Source of the DNA: Dermacentor variabilis
Taxonomy: Eukaryota; Arthropoda; Arachnida; Ixodida; Ixodidae
Direction: 5' to 3'
DNA length: 64,000 nucleotides
NCBI RefSeq assembly: GCF_050947875.1
Contig: NW_027460291.1
Location: forward strand, 29,139,589-29,203,588
Both the position numbers and the translations under genes were made by a program. Position 1 is the first letter of the stretch, and every line of letters starts with the position of its first letter. The notes under the pieces were generated by a model. That model searched no databases. It saw only the letters and a program-made list of their open reading frames with translations, and was not told where the DNA came from. Of the stretch, positions 48,569-57,868 are shown one piece after another.

Positions 48569-50141
48569 GCCTTTCGGGCTTTGCAACGCCCCAGCAACAT
48601 TTGAGCGTCTGATGGACAACCTTTTGCATGGTCTCAAGTGAGAAACGTGCCTTTGCTACTTAGATGATGTGGTTATCTTTTCAGCCGATTTTCACACCCA
48701 TCTCTGTAGGCTAGAGGAAGTGTTACAGAGCCTAACTGGCGTCAGCCTTCAGTTAAATAAGAAAAAAATGCCGCTTGGGAGCAAGTCGGCTAACCAGCGT
48801 TGGACATGTAGAATCTGAAAATGACATCTTGCCTGACACCGTCAAGCTCAGTGCAGTTGCTGATGTGTCAATACCTTCCTCCATAAGAGAACTTCGCAGC
48901 TTCTTTGGCCTCTGTTCTTACTTTCGCCGCTTCATTGGGAATTTTGCGTCAATCACCACCTGAATGAGCCTCTACGGAGCGAATCAAACAATAACGCCTG
49001 GTCGCCCGCCTGTGACGATGCTTTCCAAGAGTTGCGTCCTCTACTAACCTTCCCGCCAATACCGAGCCATTTCGACCCTACAGCTGCGACCGACGTACAC
49101 ACCGACGACAGCGGTGTTGGACTTGGCGCTCTGCTTGCACAGCGCAAATCTGGCTTCGACGAGTACGTCGTTGCATCCGCAAGGCGTACCCTCAGCAAAG
49201 CACAGACAAATTATTCCGTTACGGAAAAGGAATGTTTGGCCATCATATGAGCACCTGGTAAATTTAGTCCTTACCTCTATGGCCATACCTTCGACGTAGT
49301 TACAGACCACCATGCGCTTTGTTGGCTGTCCACGTTGAAGCACCCCTCAGGCCGATTAGCTCGCTGGGCTTTGCGTTGCAAGATTTCAACATGCGCTTTG
49401 TCTACAGGTCTGGCTGCCGCCAAATAAATGCCGACGCACTTTTACATTCGCCTGTGTCAACCGAAGGCACTGCCTGCCTGTCTGCCGTTGACAAAGTACG
49501 TTCGTTCCCAGCAGGGCACGAACGTACGAACAACGCAATTGAGGATGCCCGGATTAGCGCTCTTCTTCGCTTCCTTTCAAGCCCATCGACTCTTACTCCA
49601 CCTTCTCGAGTTTTGCACCATGAAGCTTCGTCCTTCGAGATGCGGGATGGCCTTCTCTATCGCCAGAACTACCTGTCTGATGGCTGAAAGTGGCTGCTGG
49701 TCATACGTCGACATCTTGGTGGTGAAATATGTTTTGCCTTCCACGCTGACCCATAGTGTGTGGATGCGAGTGTCGTCAAAACGTACGCCCGACTTTGCTC
49801 CAGGTTTTATTGCCGTGGTATGCACGATTTTGTGTGTAGATACATTCTACTGCGTCCTCAGTGCCAATGCAGCAAGGTTCCCACTCAGCTTGTCTCTGGT
49901 CAACTCCTGCCCATTCCGGGCCCCTTCGATCGCATAGGCATTGACCTGTCGGACCCCTTCCGAGTGCGGCTTCCAGAAACCGCTGGATAGTCGTCGCCAT
50001 CAATCATTTGACACGATACGCAGAAACCACCGCTCTTCCTGCTGCCAAAGCCCGTGATATAGCATCCTTTGTCCTACGAAACTTCATTCTCCGTCACGGC
50101 GCACCCGGCGAACTTTTGAGTGATCTCGCCTTCCGCGTAAA
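48569..50141 (+). pseudogene. Outer element pol: RT end, RNase H, integrase N-side
   Basis: The frame starts at MPFGLCNAPATFERLMDNLL, then a TGA at 48640-48642, then CYLDDVVIFSADFHTH, the YLDD active site. RNase H follows near 49090 with [15 protein letters not shown] (the usual Ala after Asp is Asp) and [11 protein letters not shown], then [21 protein letters not shown]. The integrase zinc region is poorly kept (49600-49860). The core starts with FDRIGIDLSDPF near 49930, a TAG stop at 49988-49990, then AINHLTRYAETTALP, and breaks off after GELLSD where the I-type LINE enters. Confidence 0.85.
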
Positions 50142-50162
50142 TACGTTCCATACATAAAGAGA

Positions 50163-51872
50163 TTGGACCCCAAGACATCTGAGGACGCCCTGGACGCTCA
50201 TGCGCAGTCTGGTTTTCTGACATTCAGCGAATGTCACTCCATCGGCCCTGCAGCTGAATTGTACACCGGGACTAGGCCTAGTGACTCCGGTGACGCGCTG
50301 GCGGCGGTAGATTCACCGGCGCCGCTCGTCACGACGGCGTTACCGGCCGCACAATTGACACCTGAGCCTGGATCCCAGCTCCTGGTTCCTGCTCCAAGTC
50401 CTTCGGCTACAGCCCACCCATCGCCTTCTCAAAATGCACATCAGACCGCGAGTGATCTGCCCTCAGGGCGGAGCCCGGCGATGGCTTCCCAGACACCGAT
50501 CGGGAATGGGGCTCCATTTGTTGAGCATGACGAACCGAGTACCCCTATGGACTTGTCTTCTGCGCTACCATCTGTGCCGTCGGCGCCCCGTGGTTCTCAG
50601 AAGCGTCCTTCAGAGCAATCTGCACCAGATTTGTGTTCGGCCAACAGCGTCTCCCAAGGCAAAAGTTCCTGTCTAACGACTGACCACCCAGTTGTGTCGA
50701 CACCGGGCTCGGTTTGCTATAAAGCAACCATTAAAGCTCTGGCCCCCACAAGCCTCACAGAGATTCCGAACAGGATTATTCAGGCGAACCTAGACGGTTG
50801 TCTTGGCACCACAAGCTTCCGCGGCTTCACGGCCCGGAAGAAGTCAAATACGATCGCTGTGTGGCTCCCGACATTGGCTGCTGTCGAGCGTTTGCAAACG
50901 CTTCAACGTCTCTTGATAACGAGGGAGGTCACCGTGCCGGTCCAGGTGTACCTGGTAGAGGGCTCGGATCTACAGCGCTGTGTCGTTTACAACGTTGACG
51001 TTGGCGAGGACCAGACTGCTCTCCAGCGTGAGCTCTACTGTCCTACTCAACGTGTCATTCAAGCGCGTTACATGGGAAAGGGGCGCTCTTGCATCGTCAC
51101 CTTGCAGGGCCCACCAACTCCCCCAGCCCGCCTGTACTACTATGGCTGCATTCTACGACCTCGGCCATATAAACCCAGTGTCGTCTATTGTTACAACTGT
51201 TTCCGACCGGGCCACATGCGCCTATCCTGTCCATTTACAGCGCCAGATGAAGCTGTATTAGCTGGCGCAGCGTCCTATCGATGTGGACTCTGCAAGACCG
51301 ATGATCACGAGATCACGTCTCCAACTTGTCCCACAAAGCAAAAGGCTACTCAAAAGGTTCGTCGCGGGATTCCTAAGCAATGGCCTCAGCATGCTGCAAC
51401 ACAACCAGTGCCGACATCAAACAGGTTTGCGGCGCTCCAGTGGGATGACGACGACTGGCCAGAGCTTTCCGAGCCCGACCCGCCTGCACCCCATTCCCAA
51501 CAGACTTGCAGTGACAAAGTTCGCAAAAACCGCCGTCGCCCGCTGGTTATACAGAAGCAGAGCGGGCCGGAACATCCGCGTGATGATATGGCAGCAGTTG
51601 ACAATCAAATTGCCCGCCTTTTAGCGGAGGTATCCAAGCTCCGACAGCACCGTGAACTACTTGCGCGTCGGCGACGTTCAGTGGAATCTCACACCACTAC
51701 AAGTATCGATTCCGCTGCAACATCGTCTCTGCCACGCCCTGCTGTATCGGTCGCAGAGTCAACCAGATCTTCAGCTCCGTTACCGGATAACTCTACAACA
51801 TCCCTTTTGCGGTTCATGGTCAGCCAGTTATCCAACCTGACATCTGTGATTTTGCAACGCCTGGACTCGTAA
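50163..51872 (+). CDS. LINE ORF1, CCHC nucleic-acid-binding protein, intact frame
   Basis: The frame is open for 569 codons and stops at TAA 51870-51872. The first codon of the open frame is not ATG (TTG), and the true start is unclear; the 5' end may be slightly truncated. The N-terminal 190 residues are Pro/Ser/Ala-rich and disordered-looking. A central RRM-like region (about 190-335) includes GFTARKKSNTIAVWLP. Two knuckles follow: CYNCFRPGHMRLSC (about residues 343-356) and CGLCKTDDHEITSPTC (about 374-389). A C-terminal helix ARLLAEVSKLRQHRELLAR resembles a coiled coil. Such proteins bind LINE RNA. It is the best-preserved protein of this element. Confidence 0.88.
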   Translation: MDPKTSEDALDAHAQSGFLTFSECHSIGPAAELYTGTRPSDSGDALAAVDSPAPLVTTALPAAQLTPEPGSQLLVPAPSPSATAHPSPSQNAHQTASDLPSGRSPAMASQTPIGNGAPFVEHDEPSTPMDLSSALPSVPSAPRGSQKRPSEQSAPDLCSANSVSQGKSSCLTTDHPVVSTPGSVCYKATIKALAPTSLTEIPNRIIQANLDGCLGTTSFRGFTARKKSNTIAVWLPTLAAVERLQTLQRLLITREVTVPVQVYLVEGSDLQRCVVYNVDVGEDQTALQRELYCPTQRVIQARYMGKGRSCIVTLQGPPTPPARLYYYGCILRPRPYKPSVVYCYNCFRPGHMRLSCPFTAPDEAVLAGAASYRCGLCKTDDHEITSPTCPTKQKATQKVRRGIPKQWPQHAATQPVPTSNRFAALQWDDDDWPELSEPDPPAPHSQQTCSDKVRKNRRRPLVIQKQSGPEHPRDDMAAVDNQIARLLAEVSKLRQHRELLARRRRSVESHTTTSIDSAATSSLPRPAVSVAESTRSSAPLPDNSTTSLLRFMVSQLSNLTSVILQRLDS

Positions 51873-51877
51873 TCAAA

Positions 51878-54358
51878 ATGGCGGACACAGGTGTTTGTGG
51901 CGTGCTTCAGTGGAACTGTAGAGGGCTCTCCACGAAAGTGGGGGAGCTTAAATCCCGTCTACGTATGAACAAGCTGCAGGTGTGGGCCCTGTTACTACAG
52001 GAGACCAACGCCTTTCCTGCCATTCCGGGCTTCAGTGGATACGTGTCTCCTTGGATGAGTGACCGTCGCGTGCACACAGCTGCCCCTCCAGGAAAGGCGG
52101 CAGTGTATGTTGATACGCGCTATCCTCAGGTCTGCCTTTCTCTTGAAAACTGGTGTAACTCATATAAGGAGGTAGTGGCAGTAGCTGTGAAGTTACCCAA
52201 GGCAACTGTTGTGGTAGTGTCATACTACATAAGACCAGCCGGTGGCTCTTCTTCAAGAATTAATCTGGGCTGGGTTAGTGAATGTCCGTCGCCAATACCC
52301 AGCGTGTCCTATTTTAGTTGGTGGTGATTTCAACGCCCCTCACCCAGATTGGGGGTACCCTAAGTCTAGCCCTCGAGGTAGGCGTGTGCGGGACGCCTTC
52401 GCGGATGCGTTGTTTGTACTACTTAACCATCCCGATTCAGCAACGCGAGCTGTGCCTCAAGCTCGACGTACAACATACGCACCGGATCTTACGTGGTGGT
52501 CGGGTCCCGGCACTCCGACTTGGCACCTGGAGCCCGACTACTGGGGTAGTCACCACCAACCTATCATCATCGGCCTTCATCCGTCGCAGGCCCGCCGATT
52601 GCGCCGCAAGTGTTCTGTGGTAAACTGGGACCAATTTCGCGCCGTTCTCTAAGATACCCCTGTGGACTCGTCACCACTACTTGTTGACCGCATACAAAGC
52701 GCGCTCAATGAAGCTACAACCATCAGCTGGGTAGACGTCGATCGACCGGCACCGGATATCGGCCTGCTCAACTTGTGGGCTGCTCGCAGACAAGCTGAGC
52801 TGGCAGCATCCCGAGACCCCACTTCTGCACAAGCACGTACAAGACTGAATTTCCTTACTGCTAAGGCCCGCAGATATGAACGCGACCTCTCGCGGAGGCA
52901 CTGGCATACGTGGTGTGAGCGGGTTTCATCCAAGACATCGAATGCTTCTCTCCGGCGAACCTTCCGTGCCATGGAACATGGTGGCAGCCGTCCAGACGCG
53001 GCAGCCACAGTCTGCTTCGCTGCTGGCTTGTCGCCGGATGATTTCGCCAGAGAAGCAGCCCGGAAGTTTTTCCCGTAGTACGACTTGTTGCCTCAAACAG
53101 CCAATGGTGCTTCCTTGGCAGGCATTCCGACACATATCGACAGGTTACCATCTACAGCAGACTCCGAGGGGATTGCAAGCTCTTTCACCATGCCTGAGTT
53201 GCTTGCAGCGATAGATGGTACCAGTCGTAAGACAGCACCAGGTCCAGACTCTATTACCTATGAGGCTTACAAGAACCTGAGTTCCGCTGTGCTGCCTCAA
53301 CTCCTCGACACCATTAACAAGGTATGGCTAGATGGCGTTGTCCCTGCAGGTTGGAAGTCAGCTATTGTGATCGCGATTCCGAAACCAAGCAAGCCGCCGA
53401 CTGACCTTGGCAACTTCCGACCCATTTCCCTAACGTCAACGTTGTGCAAGCTTGCTGAGAAAATGCTAGCCACACGAATGTCGTGGTGGCTCGAGCACCA
53501 CGGTTTTTACCACCCCGCTCAAATTGGCTTCCGTCCATTCATAGGTAGTGAAGATGGGCTGGCTGTCTTGGCATCCTCGGTTTTATCGTCAACTCGTAGC
53601 CACAGTGTCCGTACTGTCCTCGCTATGGACGTCGAACAGGCGTATGATGACATCAGTCATGCTGCCATCTTGGCTTCAATTGACATGCTGCATTTTCCCC
53701 CTAGAGTACGGAATTTTGTCAAATCTTTCCTTGAAGACCGACATTTTGCAATTCGCCTCAGTGGTGACGCCGTCGGCTCATTTGTCCCTCTTCGTGGCGT
53801 ACCCCAGGGATCTGTATTATCACCCACATTATTTAATATTGCTTTCATCCCGCTTGCATGGCGCTTACACGATGTACCCGACATAAAGTTCTTGTACGCT
53901 GATGACATCACGGTATGGAGCACTCATCACGACCTGCAGACTCAAGCCGCTGCCCTTCAATCAGCTTTAGATATCACGGCGACTTACGCTTCTTCGGTCG
54001 GCCTTAGGCTTTCCGTCAGCAAATCTGCTTACATGTCAGTCGCCAATCGCTGGGGCCGGCGTAAACTCTCTGCAACACCCATTCGTCTTCATCTATCCGG
54101 AACCCCTCGTCAAAAATGTTTAACTATAAAAATTCTGGGTCTGATGGTACACGAGTCGGGAAGCGGAACTGCTTGGCTCTCCAGCGCTAAAAAGCAGGGA
54201 ATTCAAACGTTGGGTCTGATTAGGCGCATTGCTCCTAAAATGGGCGGCGCCAGCTCATATGTTGCGCGACAATTGGTGAAGGCGGTAGTGCAACCACGCC
54301 TTATTTATCAAGCCCAATTCCAGCATTTGACGATGGCACAATGGGATCGCCTTGAGGC
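51878..54358 (+). pseudogene. LINE ORF2, part 1: endonuclease and reverse transcriptase
   Basis: ATG at 51878 follows the ORF1 stop by five bases. Endonuclease: LQWNCRGLSTK, catalytic Glu in LLQETNAF, a frameshift near 52240, then VGGDFNAPHPDWGY and WGSHHQPI, where the usual SDH is SHH (Asp lost). Then TAA at 52650-52652 and TAG at 53076-53078 in an otherwise open frame. RT: NFRPISLTSTLCKLAEKMLA, LAMDVEQAYDDISHAAI, GVPQGSVLSPTLFNIAF and FLYADDITVW (intact). The frame is cut at 54358 after WDRLEA by the LTR element and resumes at 61410. Confidence 0.92.
54355..54358. repeat. Target-site duplication of the inner LTR element, left
   Basis: AGGC precedes the LTR here and follows the other LTR at 61406-61409. 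Four bases fits Ty3/gypsy-type integration. Confidence 0.85.
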
Positions 54359-54530
54359 TGTTTGGATCGCGACACTGGAGCGATCGGATGGGAACTCGGC
54401 GCTGACGCCCGTGGTTGTACCTGGGTCGCAAGCCCCAAGGGTAGCGTTGGCCTGGCGGCCTGGGGTACAACTCGAAGCATCCGAAGGTCCCGGCAAAGCA
54501 TGAGTCGACTGGTAACAACGAAACAACTTG

Positions 54531-54537
54531 TTTATTT
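54531..54537 (-). promoter_or_regulatory. LTR polyadenylation signal
   Basis: The minus strand reads AAAATAAACAAG. It lies about 110 bases downstream of the TATA box in transcript direction, as expected for an LTR R region. The equivalent site in the other LTR is at 60696-60702. Confidence 0.6.
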
Positions 54538-54646
54538 TAACATCGCAAAGAGTTGGCGGTCAGGTTTGACCGAAGTAGAGAGACGGGAGAGCACTTCACT
54601 CAGCAGAAGAAATCGGAGCCCTCCCTTTGGCGTCCGGGGGCAGCTG

Positions 54647-54654
54647 TTTTTATA
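54647..54654 (-). promoter_or_regulatory. LTR TATA box
   Basis: The minus strand reads GAGTATAAAAACAG within both LTRs. In the 5' LTR it is at 60812-60819, the copy that would drive the element's transcript. It sits on the gene side of the GC-rich minisatellite part of U3. Confidence 0.7.
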
Positions 54655-54732
54655 CTCTCGCAGTTGAGGGCAAGAAGGAACCCCTCAAAAGACGAGCACG
54701 TGAATGTACAATGGGCTAATGGTGACGCACAC

Positions 54733-54845
54733 TGTCGTGGCGCTGCGCACGATCTCGTAGCACCCTGTCGTGGCGCTGCGCACGAACTCGTAGCACCCTG
54801 TCGTGGCGCTGCGCACGATCTCGTAGCACCCTGTCGTGGCGCTGC
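54733..54845. repeat. LTR minisatellite 1, 33-bp unit
   Basis: 3.4 units of TGTCGTGGCGCTGCGCACGA plus TCTCGTAGCACCC, with one base differing in the second unit. The same array is in the other LTR at 60898-61010. Confidence 0.95.
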
Positions 54846-54878
54846 CGGTCGGACACAATGACTGTACTGAGAAGATGG

Positions 54879-55018
54879 TCCCTGCTTTGGCATCGCCTGT
54901 TTCGGGCACAATGACTGGAACGAGATCCCTGCTTTGGCATCGCCTGTTTCGGGCCCAATAACTGGAATGAGATCCCTGCTTTGGCATCGCCTGTTTCGGG
55001 CACAATGACTGGAATGCG
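54879..55018. repeat. LTR minisatellite 2, 47-bp unit
   Basis: About three units beginning TCCCTGCTTTGGCATCGCCT and continuing GTTTCGGGCACAATGACTGG, starting at 54879, 54926 and 54973. The other LTR has it at 61044-61183. Confidence 0.93.
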
Positions 55019-55046
55019 AGGGGGATCCCTAGGCGGTCGCATCGCC

Positions 55047-55210
55047 GCAGACGCGCCTGGAAACACCTGGCGATGAGTGTTGCGGCGACGACGATCGGGC
55101 CAAAATGTCTGCCGCCCCGCCGCAGACGCGCCTTGAAACACCTGGCGATGAGTGTTGCGGCGACGACGATCGGGCCAAAATGTCTGCCGCCCCGCCGCAG
55201 TCGCGCCGGC
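55047..55210. repeat. LTR minisatellite 3, 75-bp unit
   Basis: 2.2 units beginning GCAGACGCGCC and containing AACACCTGGCGATGAGTGTT and GATCGGGCCAAAATGTCTGC, starting at 55047, 55122 and 55197. The other LTR has it at 61212-61375. Confidence 0.95.
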
Positions 55211-55240
55211 AAAACCACGTGTCGCAGGCGAAACGCAACA

Positions 55241-55726
55241 GACCGCCCCGCCGGGGGAAGGAGATCCCGATGGACAGGGGACTGCATCCGCTGTCCGGAG
55301 GGATGTCGCTCGATGATGCTCATAACCGAAGTCGGGCGTCCCTTGACGTTTCTTGAGCGCAGCGCACAGAGAAGGCCTCGTTCTCTCGTTCAGGTTCGCA
55401 CGGGACACTGCAAAGTGACTTCGGGAGAGTTCACATTTTTGTTCTCGTTCCCGGCAAGCGTTAGAACTACGCTGAAAACTCAACCGCTCAGTCAGCAAGC
55501 ACGGCACAACCCTCACTAAGCCCTGCCAGGCTCTTTCCCCTTTTTATACCACTGCCTAGTTCCTTACAGTAGTCTAGCATCACTCAGAACGCGTCCACAA
55601 ATTGAAAAATTGCACTAGAAAGCATATCATCACTTTGAAACACTAAACAAAAGCAATATGTTAAAAAAAATCCTGCCTCAGGAAGAAAAACATCAGTAAC
55701 AAACAATTTTGAGGCTGATTCCTACG
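55241..55726 (-). other. Non-coding 3' part of the Gmr1-like element
   Basis: 486 bases between the pol stop and the 3' LTR. No env-like frame is seen. The G-rich GGCGGGGCGG on the minus strand next to the LTR (about 55243-55252) may be the polypurine tract, though C and T interrupt it. Confidence 0.6.
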
Positions 55727-57868
55727 TTAGGGGCTTCGACTTAAGCCATCGGCGTTACCGTTGAGACTCCCCTTTTTGTAACGCACCTCAAAGGAATATT
55801 GTTGTAAAGCGAGGCTCCAGCGCAGGAGGCGGCCATTTTTGGGAGAGATGGTCTGCAGCCATTGGAGAGGGCAGTGATCCGTCTCAATGATAAACCTCGA
55901 GCCGGCTAGATAGCATGACAATTTCTGAACGGCCCACACGAGACACGCACACTCTTTCTCGGTGGCGCTATACGCCTGCTCACGACTGGTCAGCTTACGA
56001 CTAGCATACAGGACGGGGTGTTCTACTTCTCCATTTTCCCGTTGGCACAGTACAACGCCCATGCCTCGCTCACTAGCATCGCACTGAACAATGAACCCTT
56101 TTGTATAGTCTGGCGATCGTAGCACAGGCTGGCTTGTTAGGGCACTCTTTAGGGCGCTAAAAGCTCTTTCCTTGGTCTCGTCCCAGACGACTGTTTGAGG
56201 CTCTGTTTTTCTTAGAGCATCCGTCAGGGGAGCCGCGATATCAGAGTACCTAGGGATGTACCTCTGATAGTAGCCGGCGACACCTAAGAACGACCGAATA
56301 TCGGTCTTTGTGCGCGGTTGCGGAAAGTCTCGCACAGCGGCCACTTTTATTTCAGAGGGGCGGCGACGACCCTGACCAATCACGTGACCGAGGTAGACAA
56401 CCTCGGCCTGTGCCAACTGGCACTTAGGAGCCTTGACTGTCAAGCCCGCTTCGCGCAGGCGGGTTAGCACTGCCCGCAAGTGTGTCATATGCTCAGACCA
56501 GGATGCGGAGAATATCGCTACGTCGTCTAGATACGGTAAAGCGAATTCTTGCTGTCCCCGCAACACTTTATCCATGAGACTTGAAAAACAGTATGGCGCG
56601 TTCTTCAAACCAAAACTCAACACTTTAGGACGGAATGTTCCCATTGGTGAAATGAACGCCGCATACCTACTAGCCTCTTCTGTAAGTGGAACCTGCCAGT
56701 AACCCCTGACAAGATCTAGGGTGGAAATAAACTGAGCGCTACTAACTTTCTCAAGGCGCTCCTCGATGTTAGGGATCGGATAAATTTGATCCTTAGTGAT
56801 GGAATTAAGCCTGCGGTAGTCGACGCAAGGACGAGGTTCCTTGCCCGGTACCTCAACTAAAATCAAAGGGGAGGTATAATCACTCTCACCTGCCTCAATA
56901 ACACCGAGCTGTAGCATTTTCTTTACCTCAGCCTCCATAATATCGCTCTGGCGGGGTGACACCCGATACGCCTTGGATCGTACTGGCTCTGTGGAGGTAA
57001 GTTCTATATCATGAGTAAGTACAGAAGTCCTACCAGGCCTCTCAGAGAACAGACCTTGAAACTCTCGTAATAGCTGGTGTAGTTCGGTTTTCTGCTCAGG
57101 CGACAGCGGTGCTTTACTGATAAGGTCACTAATGACTTGACCGGTGTCTTCCCTGTTCGTCACTGAGCCTAGTCCCGGAAGCTCGACCGGAAGCTCTTCA
57201 GGAACGTTTACCATCATGCACACCACTGCTTCCCTTTGTCTATAAGGTTTGAGCAGATTACAGTGGTAAACTTGCTGTGCTTTCCGCTTTCCTGGCAGAC
57301 TTACCACGTAGTTAACGTCCGACAGTTTCTGAACAATTCGTGCTGGGCCCTCCCACTGCACGTCTAGTTTGTTGTTTAGCGATGTGCGCAATATCATGAC
57401 CTCATCGCCAACCTCAAAACGACGGGCCCTGGCTGTCCGATCATAATAAACCTTGGCCCTCTGCTGGGCCTTTGTCATTGCTTCACCTGACAACTCCTGT
57501 GCCCTTCTTAAGCGTTCGAGGAGCTTAAGCACGTACTCCACCACGACTGGGTCGTCACCCCTACCTTCCCACGATTCTCGAAGCATGCGAAGCGGAGATC
57601 GAAGCGAGCGACCGTACACCAGTTCAGCTGGCGAAAACCCCGTAGCCGCATGCGGCGCGGTCCTTAAAGCAAACATCACCCCAGGCAGACACAGCTCCCA
57701 GTCAGTTCGATGTTCAAAACACAACGCTCTCAACACGCGCTTCATGACGGAGTGGAGCTTCTCAACGGAATTCGACTGTGGGTGGTACACTGAGCTGTGT
57801 AACAGCTTTACCCCACACCTTTCGAGAAAAGTTGTCGTCAAAGCGCTAGTAAACACTGTGCCCTGATC
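55727..57868 (-). pseudogene. Gmr1-like pol, part 2: integrase C-half, RT, RNase H
   Basis: Same frame as the upstream Gag-integrase part, separated only by the TAA at 57869-57871. It opens with the integrase DQG (second catalytic Asp), has the catalytic Glu in HPQSNSVEK (about 57761-57763), and a GPY/F-like module (VGDEVMILRTSLNNK, VQWEGPARIVQKL, about 57400-57300). RT follows: CVDYRRLNSITKDQIYPIPN (near 56830), FGLKNAPYCFSSLMDKVL, LPYLDDVAIF (YLDD at 56522-56533), VYLGHVIG. RNase H: VQCDASERGMGVVLCQ near 56090, SATEKECACLVWA and NADGLSRSP at the end. All catalytic residues of RT and RNase H look present. Confidence 0.92.

Larger units (their letters stand above)
54359..55240 (-). repeat. 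3' LTR of the Gmr1-like element
   Basis: 882 bp, bounded by TG...CA. It matches 60524-61405 base for base at a constant offset of 6,165 except 54417 (G, other copy A) and 55079 (G, other copy A). On the minus strand, a TATAAAAA box (54647-54654) and an AATAAA signal (about 54531-54537) suggest U3 from 55240 to about 54620, R about 100 bases, and U5 to 54359. Three minisatellites sit in U3. Confidence 0.95.

Noticed and set aside
54685..55516. Long minus-strand frames (212 and 266 codons) in the LTR
   Set aside because: They follow the LTR minisatellites, are repeated in the other LTR, and have no domain.
55241..55726. env gene for the inner LTR element
   Set aside because: Only short frames; no signal peptide or membrane segment between pol and the LTR.
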